A DNA stretch of 64,000 nucleotides from Rhodospirillum centenum SW (GCF_000016185.1 NC_011420.2:2438501-2502500); one strand, 5' to 3'. Numbered from the stretch's first letter, positions 24,449-33,320 are shown. The notes: generated by a model not told the origin, from the sequence alone. Program-made: numbers and translations.

Positions 24449-25087
24449 ATGACAATCACTGCCAAGACCCCCGTTTCCTCCGCGTCCGCCGCCCCCCGCA
24501 CGGTCGAGAGCCTGGGCGCCCAACTCGACAGCCTGGAGGCCGCCATCGCCCAGGTGCTCGCCGGCCTGGAGAGCGGGCCGCTGGCCCTGCCGGCCGACTG
24601 GCCGGCCAACGCGCGCAGGACCAGGCGCTCCTCGCGTAGCGGGCTGCCGCCCGAGCCCGCGCTGCGCACCGCAGTGCAGGACTACCTGCGCGATGCCGGC
24701 GTGCCGGCGCCGACGGCGACCCTGGCCGAGGAGCTGGGCCGGGCGGCGGGGCTCGCCGTCGAGAACCCGCGCATCTGGAAGCAGGTGCGCGACCGGGTGG
24801 CCTCGCTGCTGCACCGCATGCAGGGGCAGGGACTGGTGGAGAACCGCCAGCCCATGGGCCCGGCGCTCTGGGCCCTGCCGGCCTGGCCGGTGCCGCCGGG
24901 GCCGGGGCGCCGCCGCCCCAACCCGGTGGCCGGGCACCCGGCCAACGACCGGGCGCTGGCCCCGGTCCCGGTGGGGCGCGGCCAGCCGGCACCGGGCGAC
25001 CAGCTGGCGCTGCCGGTCGATCCGGCGGGCCCGGCGGCGGCTGCAAGGGGGGGAGCGGGTGAGCAAGCCGTGCTTCGGCGCCTGTGA
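24449..25087 (+). CDS. Hypothetical protein, likely passenger of the ISL3 element
   Basis: 212 residues beginning 3 bases after the ISL3 transposase stop, so it was probably co-transcribed with it. The first 50 residues form a helix (SLGAQLDSLEAAIAQVLAGL). The middle (about 70-135) resembles a winged helix (RTAVQDYLRDAGVPAPTATL, IWKQVRDRVASLLHRMQG). The end is Pro/Ala-rich with no structure. The function is unknown. It may be a leftover of a larger mobile element. Confidence 0.5.
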   Translation: MTITAKTPVSSASAAPRTVESLGAQLDSLEAAIAQVLAGLESGPLALPADWPANARRTRRSSRSGLPPEPALRTAVQDYLRDAGVPAPTATLAEELGRAAGLAVENPRIWKQVRDRVASLLHRMQGQGLVENRQPMGPALWALPAWPVPPGPGRRRPNPVAGHPANDRALAPVPVGRGQPAPGDQLALPVDPAGPAAAARGGAGEQAVLRRL

Positions 25088-25221
25088 GCGCCGGGGGTGG
25101 TACCCGCGAGAACAGCGATTCCAGTCGGTGCGACCTAGGCCGCTCCGCCTAGGCTTTTGGCCCCTACCTCGTCCGCATGGCTCCCCTCCCTCACACGGGG
25201 GATCACAGCCGGTTCGTACAG

Positions 25222-25330
25222 GTGCCTTGATCGCCCAGCCCTCCCGCTGCAGCAGTATGTGGATGCGGCGATACCCGTAGCGCTGGCGCACGACGGCGAT
25301 CTCCTTGATCCTGAGCCGTAACGGGGCCTG
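25222..25330 (-). pseudogene. IS3-family transposase (orfB) fragment
   Basis: About 36 codons read [20 protein letters not shown] then RIHILLQREGW, a well-known stretch of IS3-family orfB before the DDE core. Nothing of the rest remains. The fragment abuts the IS5 fragment at about 25328. Confidence 0.78.
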
Positions 25331-25537
25331 ATTGAGCCGTTGCTTCCGCCGGAATCGCTCAAGCCGAAGGGCGGGCGGCCTCGGCTGGACAACCGGGCGG
25401 CGTTGACCGGCATCCTGTTCGTCCTGCGCAGCGGCATTCCCTGGGAACTGCTGCCGGTGGAGATGGGGTGCGGGTCCGGCATGACCTGTTGGCGCCGGTT
25501 GCACGACTGGCATCAGGCCGGGGTATGGTTCTGTTAG
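25328..25537 (+). pseudogene. IS5-family transposase N-terminal fragment
   Basis: Reads [20 protein letters not shown], then [19 protein letters not shown] and [16 protein letters not shown], then a stop. This is the N-terminal third of an IS5-group (IS427/IS1031-like) transposase. The beginning and the catalytic part are missing. Confidence 0.82.
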
Positions 25538-25627
25538 GCGCTCTTAATTCGACCATGAAGGTGCTAGTGTGAAGCGCCTTCGATGAAGGCTGGTTCTCTC
25601 CGTTGCAAGAAAACTTGTTCGCGGGAA

Positions 25628-26233
25628 ATGCAGGATTTCGTACAACCAGGGCCGAAGACCGAGAAGGTCCGGAGCCGGGGGCGTCCCCGCGATCCGGAGA
25701 AGGATCGTCTCATCCGGGATGCGACATGGACGCTCATTGCCCGCCATGGCTATGACGCCCTGACATTCGAGGCGATCGCCCAGGAGGTCGGGTGCAGCCG
25801 GACCACGCTCTACCGTCGGTTCCCGACGAAAGAGGAACTGGTCACGACGGTGCTGGAAAAGACGCTGCGCGCGGTGGAACCCGTCATCCGGGACGATATG
25901 TCGCCGCGCGATGTGCTGATCATGTTGGTGCAGGTCGGTGTGGACTATCTGTCGGGGCATCGCGGGGCGGCGATCCTGAATGTCGCCTCCGCCGCGCGCA
26001 GCAAGCCGGAACTGGCCCGCGTCTTCGACAAGCATCTGGCCAATGTCGCCCCGTACTATGTCTCACAACTGCGCCGTCTGGCGCCGGATGCCGACGATGC
26101 CAGGGTGGAATTCGTGCTGCACACACTGATGGGCAGCTTCATTCACCATATTGCCATCCGCCGGGTCAGCCTGTCCCAGGCACAGATGGAAGATCTGGTC
26201 GACCAGGCCATCGCCCTGATCAGCAAGCACTGA
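25628..26233 (+). CDS. TetR-family transcriptional regulator
   Basis: 201 residues from the ATG at 25628 (MQDFVQPGP); an in-frame ATG at 25583 would add 15. The DNA-binding domain is at about 20-66: RDPEKDRLIRDATWTLIARH, then TFEAIAQEVGCSRTTLYRRF. The ligand domain follows, with FVLHTLMGSFIHHIA. It converges with phoD and is separated from it by a long hairpin. It may regulate the phoD-TonB receptor pair, whose promoter has strong palindromes (30547-30615); this is inferred. Confidence 0.85.
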   Translation: MQDFVQPGPKTEKVRSRGRPRDPEKDRLIRDATWTLIARHGYDALTFEAIAQEVGCSRTTLYRRFPTKEELVTTVLEKTLRAVEPVIRDDMSPRDVLIMLVQVGVDYLSGHRGAAILNVASAARSKPELARVFDKHLANVAPYYVSQLRRLAPDADDARVEFVLHTLMGSFIHHIAIRRVSLSQAQMEDLVDQAIALISKH

Positions 26234-26254
26234 CCGCGCCTGCGGAATCTTTTA

Positions 26255-26309
26255 TTCCCCCCTGTCGGTCGGGGTTCGGCTTTGCCTCACCCCGGTCGAC
26301 AGGGGGGAA
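26255..26309. terminator. Long bidirectional hairpin between tetR and phoD
   Basis: A 13-bp perfect stem (TTCCCCCCTGTCG / CGACAGGGGGGAA) is extended by eight further pairs, two of them G-T, around a 13-base loop. It lies between the converging tetR and phoD genes. There is no clear U tract, so it may also serve as a 3' stabilising structure. Confidence 0.65.
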
Positions 26310-26339
26310 CGCGGCCATGAACCGCGTGTCTTTGTGGGG

Positions 26340-28133
26340 TTACACCTCGTCGATCGATTTGATGCCGCCGCCCTCACCGGGAAGGATGCGGTAGCTTTTC
26401 AGGGTGAACCGCTTGTAATCCCGGCTCAACACCGTGGTGACGCCGATCAGGTCGACCTTCGCTTCCTCTGCCGACAGGGTCACCAGGGCGAAACCCTTGG
26501 TCAGATGCTGGTTGAACAGCACCTCCTCGCAGGCGTCGGCGAAGGCCGGCCCCAGTTCGACATTGCCCAGCATGTTGCCCAGGCTGCTGCTGGTGATGGC
26601 CGTCGTGCCGATCTCCGCGGCGATGCGGCGGCGGCCGGCCCCGTTCAACGCGTTCATCCAGAAGGCGTGGCTGTCACCGGACAGGATCAGCGGCCGGGCG
26701 CCGGACTCCACCAGAATGGCATCCATGCGGGCGCGGGCGGCCGGATAGGCATCCCAACCGTCGAATTCGAACGGGATGTCACGGGGCAGATCGGCCAGTT
26801 GGCGGACCCAGGGACGCAGATAAGGCGTCATCTGCGCCAGCGCCTTTTCCCAGCCGTCCTTGCCCATGGCCGCGACGACATCGACGCCGGTGGTGCGGGC
26901 CATGACCACCTGATTGCCCAGAATCTGCCAGGGCTTGCCGGCACGGACGGAGGTTTCAAGCTGGGCACGCAGCCATTTTTCCTGGGCATCGCCCAGCACG
27001 CTGCGCGACGGATCCTCGATCCGCTTCTTCAGCGCCTCGGTATCCAGCTTGATGCCATAGGGGGCAGGGATGGGCTTGCCGGTGCGGGCGGCTGTCAGCA
27101 CGTCCTTGACGATGGCGGCATCGGTCACCGGCACGGGCCTGGCCGGGTCGGTCTTGTCCACCACCAGCCAATGCGCGTCCTGCGGGTCGCGCAGGCTGAT
27201 CTGCCGGCTGCGGCCGATATGCCGGTTCTCCAGCATGACCAGCGTCGCCAGGTCGCCCAGCTCGAACGTGCGGTTGATCTCCTCGAACCCACGGCCCTGT
27301 TCGGGCTCCCGGATGGGAATCCATTCATAATAGGCGCGGATGGAGGCCGCGCGCCGTTCGATCCAGTCGCCTTCTTCGGGCTGGTGGTTCTGGGCACCGC
27401 CGGTCCAGCAATCGTTCGCCGTCTCATGGTCGTCCCAGATGCAGATCCAGGGCGCGCGGGCATGGGCCGCCTGCAGGTCCGGGTCCAGTCGGTAGCAGGA
27501 ATGCCGCTCCCGGTAATCAGCCAGGGTCACGGCTTCGTTCAGCGGCGTGGGCACGCGGCCGATCTTCTGCCCGATCGACATGCCCAGCTGGTCCGGCGCA
27601 CCGCCATATTCATAGATATAGTCGCCCAGATGCAGCATCAGGTCGACCCGCTCCAGCTTCGCCATCTCCTTGTAGGCGTTGAAGAAGCCGGTGGAATACA
27701 GCGCGCATGAGGCCACGGCGATGACCATGTCCTTCACCTTGCCTTCCGGCAGGGTCTGGGTCTGGCCGACGGGCGACGTCTGCCCGCCGCAGCGGAAGCG
27801 GTAATGATAGCGGGTCAGCGGGCGCAGGCCGGTGACATCCACCTTGACCGTGAAGTCACGGGCGGCACTGGTGCGCGCCGTGCCCCGGCGGACGGAACCC
27901 TTGAAGTCGGGTTCCTCCGCGATTTCCCAATCCACATCCACGGCGCCGGCATCGGCCTGGTCGGGCGTTACGCGCGTCCACAGGATCACGCGGTCCTGGC
28001 GCGGGTCGCCCGACGCCACGCCGTGACGGAAGCTGACGGCCGAGGACTCGGCTGCACCGGCAGCCGTGCCGATGGTAGCCGACAGGGTGGCGGCACCGGC
28101 CAGGCCCAGGGCGCCGCGTCGATTGATTTTCAT
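26340..28133 (-). CDS. phoD: PhoD-family alkaline phosphatase/phosphodiesterase
   Basis: 597 residues. The N-terminus MKINRRGALGLAGA is a Tat signal (NRRGAL) with a cut near residue 27, so the enzyme folds in the cytoplasm and is exported. Metal-site motifs of PhoD are present: VASCALYSTGFF near 140, HLGDYIYEYG near 167, ICIWDDHETANDCW near 230, ILGNQVVMAR near 410 and SGDSHAFWMNAL near 495. PhoD enzymes use calcium and iron to cleave phosphate mono- and diesters. The gene follows the TonB receptor after 67 bases that contain a hairpin, so the two form one unit. Confidence 0.9.
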   Translation of the reverse strand: MKINRRGALGLAGAATLSATIGTAAGAAESSAVSFRHGVASGDPRQDRVILWTRVTPDQADAGAVDVDWEIAEEPDFKGSVRRGTARTSAARDFTVKVDVTGLRPLTRYHYRFRCGGQTSPVGQTQTLPEGKVKDMVIAVASCALYSTGFFNAYKEMAKLERVDLMLHLGDYIYEYGGAPDQLGMSIGQKIGRVPTPLNEAVTLADYRERHSCYRLDPDLQAAHARAPWICIWDDHETANDCWTGGAQNHQPEEGDWIERRAASIRAYYEWIPIREPEQGRGFEEINRTFELGDLATLVMLENRHIGRSRQISLRDPQDAHWLVVDKTDPARPVPVTDAAIVKDVLTAARTGKPIPAPYGIKLDTEALKKRIEDPSRSVLGDAQEKWLRAQLETSVRAGKPWQILGNQVVMARTTGVDVVAAMGKDGWEKALAQMTPYLRPWVRQLADLPRDIPFEFDGWDAYPAARARMDAILVESGARPLILSGDSHAFWMNALNGAGRRRIAAEIGTTAITSSSLGNMLGNVELGPAFADACEEVLFNQHLTKGFALVTLSAEEAKVDLIGVTTVLSRDYKRFTLKSYRILPGEGGGIKSIDEV

Positions 28134-28160
28134 GATGGCATCTCTCCTGTTTCCGGATCT

Positions 28161-28194
28161 CCGGGGGCGGCGCGATCGGTCGCGCCACCCCCGG
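28161..28194 (-). promoter_or_regulatory. Intercistronic hairpin between TonB receptor and phoD
   Basis: Arms of 15 bases (28161-28175 and 28180-28194) pair with one mismatch around a TCGG loop. It lies seven bases after the receptor stop and 28 bases before the phoD ribosome site region. It could protect the receptor mRNA or partly end transcription, letting receptor and enzyme be made at different levels. Confidence 0.6.
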
Positions 28195-28200
28195 TTGCCG

Positions 28201-30516
28201 TCAGAACTTGACGTTCAGATCGACGCGGACCGTGCGGCGCGTGCCGGACACGAAGGTCGGCATGCCGAACGAGTCACCCGTATTGCCGGCATCGACAATG
28301 AACTTGCGGTCCAGCAGGTTCTCGCCCACCAGGTCGATGGACCAGGGGCCGCTTTCCGGCGCGAAGGAGAGCTTGGCGTTCAGCAGGCCATAGGCCTTCT
28401 GCACCTCGTCCACCTTGGTGTCGGAATAGGCGGCGGGCGTGCGCACCTGCAGGTCGGTGCGGTCATTGTCGTCGGAGAAGAACACCCGCGACTGCCAGCT
28501 ATAGAAGGGCGCGAAGGCCACGGTGCCGAAGGGCACGTCCGCCGTGGCGTTCAGGCCGATGGCGAACTTGTGGTCCGGGCTGTTGCGGAACTGGTTGCCC
28601 TCATAGGCGCCATTGTCGAAGCGCGCATGGTTATAGGCATAGGTGCCCAGAACGGACAGATCGGGAATGATCTGCCAGCTCACCTGGGTCTCAAAGCCGG
28701 TAGCGCTGGCGTCGCCGGCATTGACCGAGGTCAGCACGCCATCGACGCGCTGCTTCGTCTGGAAGTTCGAATAGGTGTAGTGATAGACGGACGCGTCGCC
28801 TTGCAGGCGGCCGTTGAACAGGCGGTACTTCACGCCGGCCTCGCTGGAGGACAGCTTTTCTTCCGGCACCAGGTCGGTGCGGCCCGAAGAGGTGAGTTCC
28901 ACCACATCCGGCCGCTTGCCAACGCCATGCACGGCATAGAGATTGACCGACGGCGTGAGGGCATAGCGCACGCCCACGCGCCCCGTCACCAGGGTGGAGG
29001 AATGGTCACCCGTCACGGCGACGCCGCCGGGGGTGGAGGTGATCAGCAAGCCCTTGCCCGTCAGCTTTGATACGCCCAGCGGCGTGTTGGCCAGCAGCGA
29101 GACGTCCTTTTCGTCCCAGGTCACGCGCCCACCGACGAAGGTTTCCAGCTGTTCGGTGATGTGCCAGGTGCCGTCGGCGAAGACGTCATAGGTTTGGATA
29201 TCCGCCGTCTGCACCTTGCGGTCCAGGTGGAAGGCCTTGTAATTGGCGGCCTTGGAACCCAGCGCGCTGATGATCTGATTGTTGGTCAGGCCCTTGGGCG
29301 CATAGCGTTGCAGGTTGCCGGTCAGCAGCAGGGCCATGGCCCGCTCGTCCGACCCCAGATCGACCGACAGGTCGTTCTCGGCCTTGAAATAGCCGGCGCC
29401 GATGAAGCCTTCGAACGGGCCGACATCGCTGATGTTCAGCCGGACTTCTTCGGAATACTGCCGGCCGCCATTGCACTGTTCATAGGCGATGATGTTGGTG
29501 GGCGTACCGTCAATGTCACCGGCCTGGCAGGCGCTGTACCAGCGATAGCCGCTGACGGAGGTGAGCGACAGATTGTCGTTGATCTCCAGGCGGGCCGTGC
29601 CGCTGAGGCCCAGCACCTCGCGGTCGGTATAGGCGGCCGGCATCTGTCCGAAGGTGCCGATATGGGTCGGGGACCAGAAATTCAGGTCACCCTCGACGGC
29701 GCCCGTCTGTTGGTTCAGCGGCAGGAACAGGCCCGATTTGAAGGCGCCACCGCTGTCGGTGTCGTCCTTGTCATAGGTGCCGGCGAAATCGAAGGAGAAA
29801 TCGCCTTCCGGATTGTAGCTGGCGGTCAGGCGATAGGCGCGGGCGTCGATCTTGTTATAGCTGTTGTCGCTTTCCGCATCCTTCACATAGCCATTCTGTT
29901 TGTGGACCAGGGCGCCGGCGCGGACACCGAAATAATCCGACAGCGGCACATTGACCACGCCCTGCACCTGGCGATAGCCGTAAGTGCCGATGCCGGTCTT
30001 GAATTCGGCCCCCAACTCGGGGGTCGGCAGCTTCTGGAACACCGACACCCCGCCATTCAGCGCTGAACGGCCGTGCAGCGTGGATTGCGGGCCCTTTTCC
30101 ACTTCCACCCGATCGACGTCGAACATCTCGGCATAGGCCGAGGCGATCTGGGTGATGGGGATGCCATCCTGGAACAGGGCCACGCGCGGCTCGCTGGCCG
30201 GGGACGTGTCGTCGGAGGTGATGCCGCGCAGGGAGATGCCGGGCAGCAGACGGTCCTGCAACTGGATGACCAGGCCGGGCGTGATCTGGGCCACGCGGTT
30301 CAGTTCCGTGGCGCCGATCTGGGACAGCAGCTCGCTGTCATAGGCACTGATCGACATGGGCACGTCGGAGATGCGCTGCGCGCGCTTCTGGGCCGTGACG
30401 ATGATCTCCTGAATTTCCGCCACGGGTTCTGCTGCGCCGGCGGGCGTCGCCGTCTGGGCATGGGCGAGCGAACTTGTGCCCAGCAGCATGGCCGTGAGCA
30501 GACTGACCTTTCTCAT
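28201..30516 (-). CDS. TonB-dependent outer-membrane receptor
   Basis: 771 residues. The signal peptide MRKVSLLTAMLLGTSSLAHA is cut before QTAT. The plug domain begins near EIIVTAQKRAQRISDVPMSI and runs to about 170 (VEVEKGPQSTLHGRSALNGG). The barrel ends with the typical aromatic C-terminus VRVDLNVKF. The TonB box may be EIQEIIVTA. The substrate is unknown; pairing with an exported PhoD suggests a phosphate ester. GGGGAGGAAAG lies seven bases before the ATG. The promoter region carries two palindromes. Confidence 0.9.
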   Translation of the reverse strand: MRKVSLLTAMLLGTSSLAHAQTATPAGAAEPVAEIQEIIVTAQKRAQRISDVPMSISAYDSELLSQIGATELNRVAQITPGLVIQLQDRLLPGISLRGITSDDTSPASEPRVALFQDGIPITQIASAYAEMFDVDRVEVEKGPQSTLHGRSALNGGVSVFQKLPTPELGAEFKTGIGTYGYRQVQGVVNVPLSDYFGVRAGALVHKQNGYVKDAESDNSYNKIDARAYRLTASYNPEGDFSFDFAGTYDKDDTDSGGAFKSGLFLPLNQQTGAVEGDLNFWSPTHIGTFGQMPAAYTDREVLGLSGTARLEINDNLSLTSVSGYRWYSACQAGDIDGTPTNIIAYEQCNGGRQYSEEVRLNISDVGPFEGFIGAGYFKAENDLSVDLGSDERAMALLLTGNLQRYAPKGLTNNQIISALGSKAANYKAFHLDRKVQTADIQTYDVFADGTWHITEQLETFVGGRVTWDEKDVSLLANTPLGVSKLTGKGLLITSTPGGVAVTGDHSSTLVTGRVGVRYALTPSVNLYAVHGVGKRPDVVELTSSGRTDLVPEEKLSSSEAGVKYRLFNGRLQGDASVYHYTYSNFQTKQRVDGVLTSVNAGDASATGFETQVSWQIIPDLSVLGTYAYNHARFDNGAYEGNQFRNSPDHKFAIGLNATADVPFGTVAFAPFYSWQSRVFFSDDNDRTDLQVRTPAAYSDTKVDEVQKAYGLLNAKLSFAPESGPWSIDLVGENLLDRKFIVDAGNTGDSFGMPTFVSGTRRTVRVDLNVKF

Positions 30517-30546
30517 GATGTGACTTTCCTCCCCATCATTTATTAT

Positions 30547-30615
30547 CGATACGATATCGCACCGTTAATAGATGATGGCTTCAACGCCGATTACGATACG
30601 CCACTGTATCGTAAT
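30547..30615 (-). promoter_or_regulatory. Palindromic operator sites upstream of the TonB receptor
   Basis: A perfect 10-bp inverted repeat, ATTACGATAC-GCCACT-GTATCGTAAT, lies at 30590-30615. A smaller one, CGATA-CGA-TATCG, lies at 30547-30559. Both contain the half site ACGATA/TATCGT. The area is AT-rich and lies 30-100 bases upstream of the receptor start, as expected for a promoter with repressor sites. A TetR-type dimer is a suitable binder. Confidence 0.7.
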
Positions 30616-30764
30616 TGTGTTGCAGATATATGTAACCCTTGCGGACCACCGACGGATGGCCGCCCGGGACCCGGAAATCGGGGATGCGTGGGGAACCCCT
30701 CGTGGTCAGTTCTCGCCCTTGAAGAGGCCCACGACCGGGTGGCCACCGGCCGGGCGCCCCGCCG

Positions 30765-30900
30765 GTGATCGCGATCGGCGACGCGGTGGTGCGGGTGCCG
30801 CCGGGCCTGGACACCGTTTCGCTGAAGACGGTGCTGCGGGCGGTCAGGGCCAGCCGGTGATCCGGGGCCAGGGACCGGTCCGGGTGCTGGTGACGCGGCG
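30765..30900 (+). pseudogene. IS66 tnpA end and tnpB start, remnant
   Basis: Frame 30765-30860 reads [31 protein letters not shown] and stop, the usual end of IS66 TnpA. An overlapping GTG at 30857 begins [14 protein letters not shown], similar to the start of IS66 TnpB. Nothing else of the element is seen. The rest of 30616-31191 holds no supported gene. Confidence 0.55.
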
Positions 30901-31191
30901 GGCGCCGCGCCTCCCGAATCCGGCCCGCGGTGCGGGGCTGCCCCGGATGCGCAGGGTCCGTGCGCCCGACCGCACCCCGCCCGTGCCCGTCCGCCCGGGG
31001 TGCGCCGTCCGGCCCGCTGCCCCGTCCGGAGGGCGAAAACCGCTCCGGACTGCGGCGGGGCGGCAACAGAGCCCCGGAAAAGCGCGGATTCCGTGGCGTC
31101 CGCCCGGAAAGGTCCGTGGACAGCGGCGTTGCCGCCTCCCCATAAGCAGCGACAGCCGCGACGCGGCCGAACCAACAAGGGAGCACACACC

Positions 31192-31467
31192 ATGCAGAAG
31201 GCTGATCTCGCCGAGGCCGTGGCCCAGGCGACCGGGGCCAGCAAGGCGGCCGCGGCGAAGACCGTGGATGCCATCTTCGACGCCATCCAGCAGGCGCTCG
31301 CCAAGGGCGAGGATGTCCGGCTGACCGGTTTCGGCACCTTCTCCGTCTCCGAGCGCGCCGCCCGCGAGGGCCGCAACCCGCAGACCGGCGCGACCATCCA
31401 GATCGCCGCCTCCAAGCAGCCCAAGTTCACGGCCGGCAAGGCCCTGAAGGACGCGGTCAACGGCTGA
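31192..31467 (+). CDS. hup: HU-family DNA-binding protein
   Basis: 91 residues, the exact size of HU/IHF-type nucleoid proteins. The sequence begins [20 protein letters not shown], then [12 protein letters not shown] and the arm [10 protein letters not shown] with the intercalating Pro, ending [12 protein letters not shown]. It binds and bends DNA without strict sequence preference. The ATG at 31192 has AAGGGAG upstream; the longer frame from 31000 is not part of the protein. A hairpin terminator follows. Confidence 0.93.
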   Translation: MQKADLAEAVAQATGASKAAAAKTVDAIFDAIQQALAKGEDVRLTGFGTFSVSERAAREGRNPQTGATIQIAASKQPKFTAGKALKDAVNG

Positions 31468-31478
31468 AGGCCGCCGCT

Positions 31479-31502
31479 CCCGCCGGCTCCCGCGCCGGCG
31501 GG
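31479..31502 (+). terminator. Probable terminator after HU gene
   Basis: 8-bp stem CCCGCCGG / CCGGCGGG with an 8-base loop, 12 bases after the stop, followed by GGCCCCTTCCC. The U tract is poor. Confidence 0.45.
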
Positions 31503-31586
31503 GGCCCCTTCCCGTCCCCGCGGTGCCGCCCGGCCCAGGGCACCGCAGCGCCTTCCGCCCGAGCCCCCCTTCAGCCCAAGCCCCCC

Positions 31587-31979
31587 TCAGCCCGAGCCCA
31601 GCGCCCGCAGCATCGCCGGCGTGTCCAGGTGGGTTTCCAGCGCCGCCACGCGGCCGTCGCGGAAGCTCCAGACCTGCACGGCCGCCAGCGCGAAGGACGG
31701 GCCGCCGCCCAGCACCCGGCCGCGCACCGTGCCCACGGCGACGACGCGCTCGCCGGCGTCGATCAGGCGCTCCGTCTCCATCACGGCCTCCACCGAGCGG
31801 CCCAGCTTCAAGGTGTACTCCAGGAACTCCGCCAGTCCCCGGTAATGCCCGCCCCAGGGCAGCAGGCTGGACTGGTAGACCTGGATTCCGGGGTGGACCA
31901 GGGCGCGGATCGTATCCATGTCCTTGCGCGCCAGCGCGGCGTGCAGGGTCAGGACCGTTTCGACGGTGCTGGCGGGCAT
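31587..31979 (-). CDS. SnoaL-like (NTF2 fold) protein
   Basis: 130 residues of the SnoaL/NTF2 alpha+beta fold: VETVLTLHAALARKDMDTIR, LVHPGIQVYQSSLLPWGG, RGLAEFLEYTLKLG, then the strands VVAVGTVRGRV and VQVWSFRDGRVAALETHLD. Members are small polyketide cyclases, isomerases or plain binding proteins. The substrate cannot be told. It converges with the HU gene and stands alone. Confidence 0.75.
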   Translation of the reverse strand: MPASTVETVLTLHAALARKDMDTIRALVHPGIQVYQSSLLPWGGHYRGLAEFLEYTLKLGRSVEAVMETERLIDAGERVVAVGTVRGRVLGGGPSFALAAVQVWSFRDGRVAALETHLDTPAMLRALGSG

Positions 31980-32178
31980 CGGGGAACCTCGGGGCCTCCG
32001 GGAGCGGACCGCAACGGGCGGGAAACCGCTTGCGGTGGAGACGGGGCTGCGGACAATCTCTTCCCGCAGGAACGCGGGTGCTGACGGGCGGGCGATCGCT
32101 GGTTACCATGGCGTGCGCGGTCCCGCACACGCGCTTAAGCAGGATAGACGGTCCTTGGCAGGGTAAAGGTGTAATCAG

Positions 32179-32370
32179 GTGAGCAAGGCGCTTGAGATCC
32201 TGAAGGGTTACCCCGCGCCGACCCCGCGCGAGGAGTCGGTGCTGAACGAGATTCTGGAACGGCTGGGCCAGGGACGACTGGCGCCGGAGGACGCGGTGGA
32301 GCGGATCATGGACCGGCTGGACTGGCCGCTGGACCGCGCAGCCGCCGAGGTGGACGCCTATCTGGACTGA
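32179..32370 (+). CDS. Small hypothetical protein
   Basis: 63 residues starting at a GTG (MSKALEILKGYPAPTPREES). It is acidic and helical, with LNEILERLGQGRLAPEDAVE and RIMDRLDWPLDRAAAEVDAY. The amphipathic pattern and clean termination make a real gene likely. The family is not recognised and no ribosome site is strong. It stands alone. Confidence 0.55.
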   Translation: MSKALEILKGYPAPTPREESVLNEILERLGQGRLAPEDAVERIMDRLDWPLDRAAAEVDAYLD

Positions 32371-32456
32371 CCCGGCTCAGGGCTGACGGGACTCTGGGCT
32401 GATGCCGACCCGGCCGGCCGGTCAAGGCTGCCCCGCCGGTCAGGCTGCCCCGCCGT

Positions 32457-33032
32457 TCAGGCTGCCCGGTCGCCCGTCGCGTCGCCCTTGACGATGCGCA
32501 GCGTCCGCCCCTGCGGGCGTGGCGCCGACGGGCCGGCCAGACCGACATGGGCGCGCAGATCGGCGCCCCCCAGGCGCAGCGCGACCGCCAGCAGCAGCAG
32601 CGGCAGGAGCAGCATCGCCGCGGCCCCCGGGCCGTGCTGGACCATCCAGGAGATGGCGACAGCCCCGACGGCCCCGGCGCCGACGGCCAGCGTCACGATC
32701 ACCCCCAGCCAGGCCCAGAGACGCCCGCGCACCAGCCCCGCCAGCAGCACCCCCGTGCCCGCCGCGACTGCCAGCGACAGCGCGGCCAGGACGGGCAGGA
32801 CCGCGCGGCCGATCCCGTCGAGCCCCCCCTCCGCCCACACCACCAGCAATGCGGCCGGGGCCAGCACGATCGGCGCCAGAACGCTGGCTGCCATCTGCAC
32901 GGGCCAGGGCGACTTCGCCCCTGGGATCCGGTCGCGCCCCGTCCCGGACCTGCCCGGCTCCTCATGCCCCGGCCATGCCTTGCCCGGCCATCCCTTGCCC
33001 GGCCACTCGCTGCCTGGCTCCTCCCTGCCCAT
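32457..33032 (-). CDS. Hypothetical membrane protein with WPG-repeat N-terminus
   Basis: 191 residues from the ATG at 33032, with GGAGG five bases upstream. Residues about 1-45 are a hydrophilic, repetitive strip (EWPGKGWPGKAWPGHEEPG). Four hydrophobic helices follow, at about 50-70, 80-103, 108-128 and 135-160 (APIVLAPAALLVVWA, VLPVLAALSLAVAAG, WLGVIVTLAVGAGAVGAV, MLLLPLLLLAVALRLG). The C-terminal tail is basic. No family is recognised. It is divergent from the monooxygenase gene with 288 bases between. Confidence 0.6.
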   Translation of the reverse strand: MGREEPGSEWPGKGWPGKAWPGHEEPGRSGTGRDRIPGAKSPWPVQMAASVLAPIVLAPAALLVVWAEGGLDGIGRAVLPVLAALSLAVAAGTGVLLAGLVRGRLWAWLGVIVTLAVGAGAVGAVAISWMVQHGPGAAAMLLLPLLLLAVALRLGGADLRAHVGLAGPSAPRPQGRTLRIVKGDATGDRAA

Positions 33033-33320
33033 GGTCGCCTCCCCCGTTGCCCGGTCGCGCGTCCGGCGTTGCGGCTTGCAGAATGAAACACTCCCGGAGC
33101 GCAGGCAAGGCGCCGGCCGGCACGATTCCGGGCGGGTCCCCGGCCGGGCGGACCTGCCCGGCCCGTCCGAAGGCCGGACAGGGGGCCGGAGAGGGGGCCG
33201 CCGGGACTTCCCCGCACCACGCCCCTGCCATAGAGTAACTGCTCTAAAGGCCGACGGCTCAACGCCGGCACGGCCGCCCCGCCGATGTGCCGGCGCGGCC
33301 GCACAGGGAGGAGGACGGGC

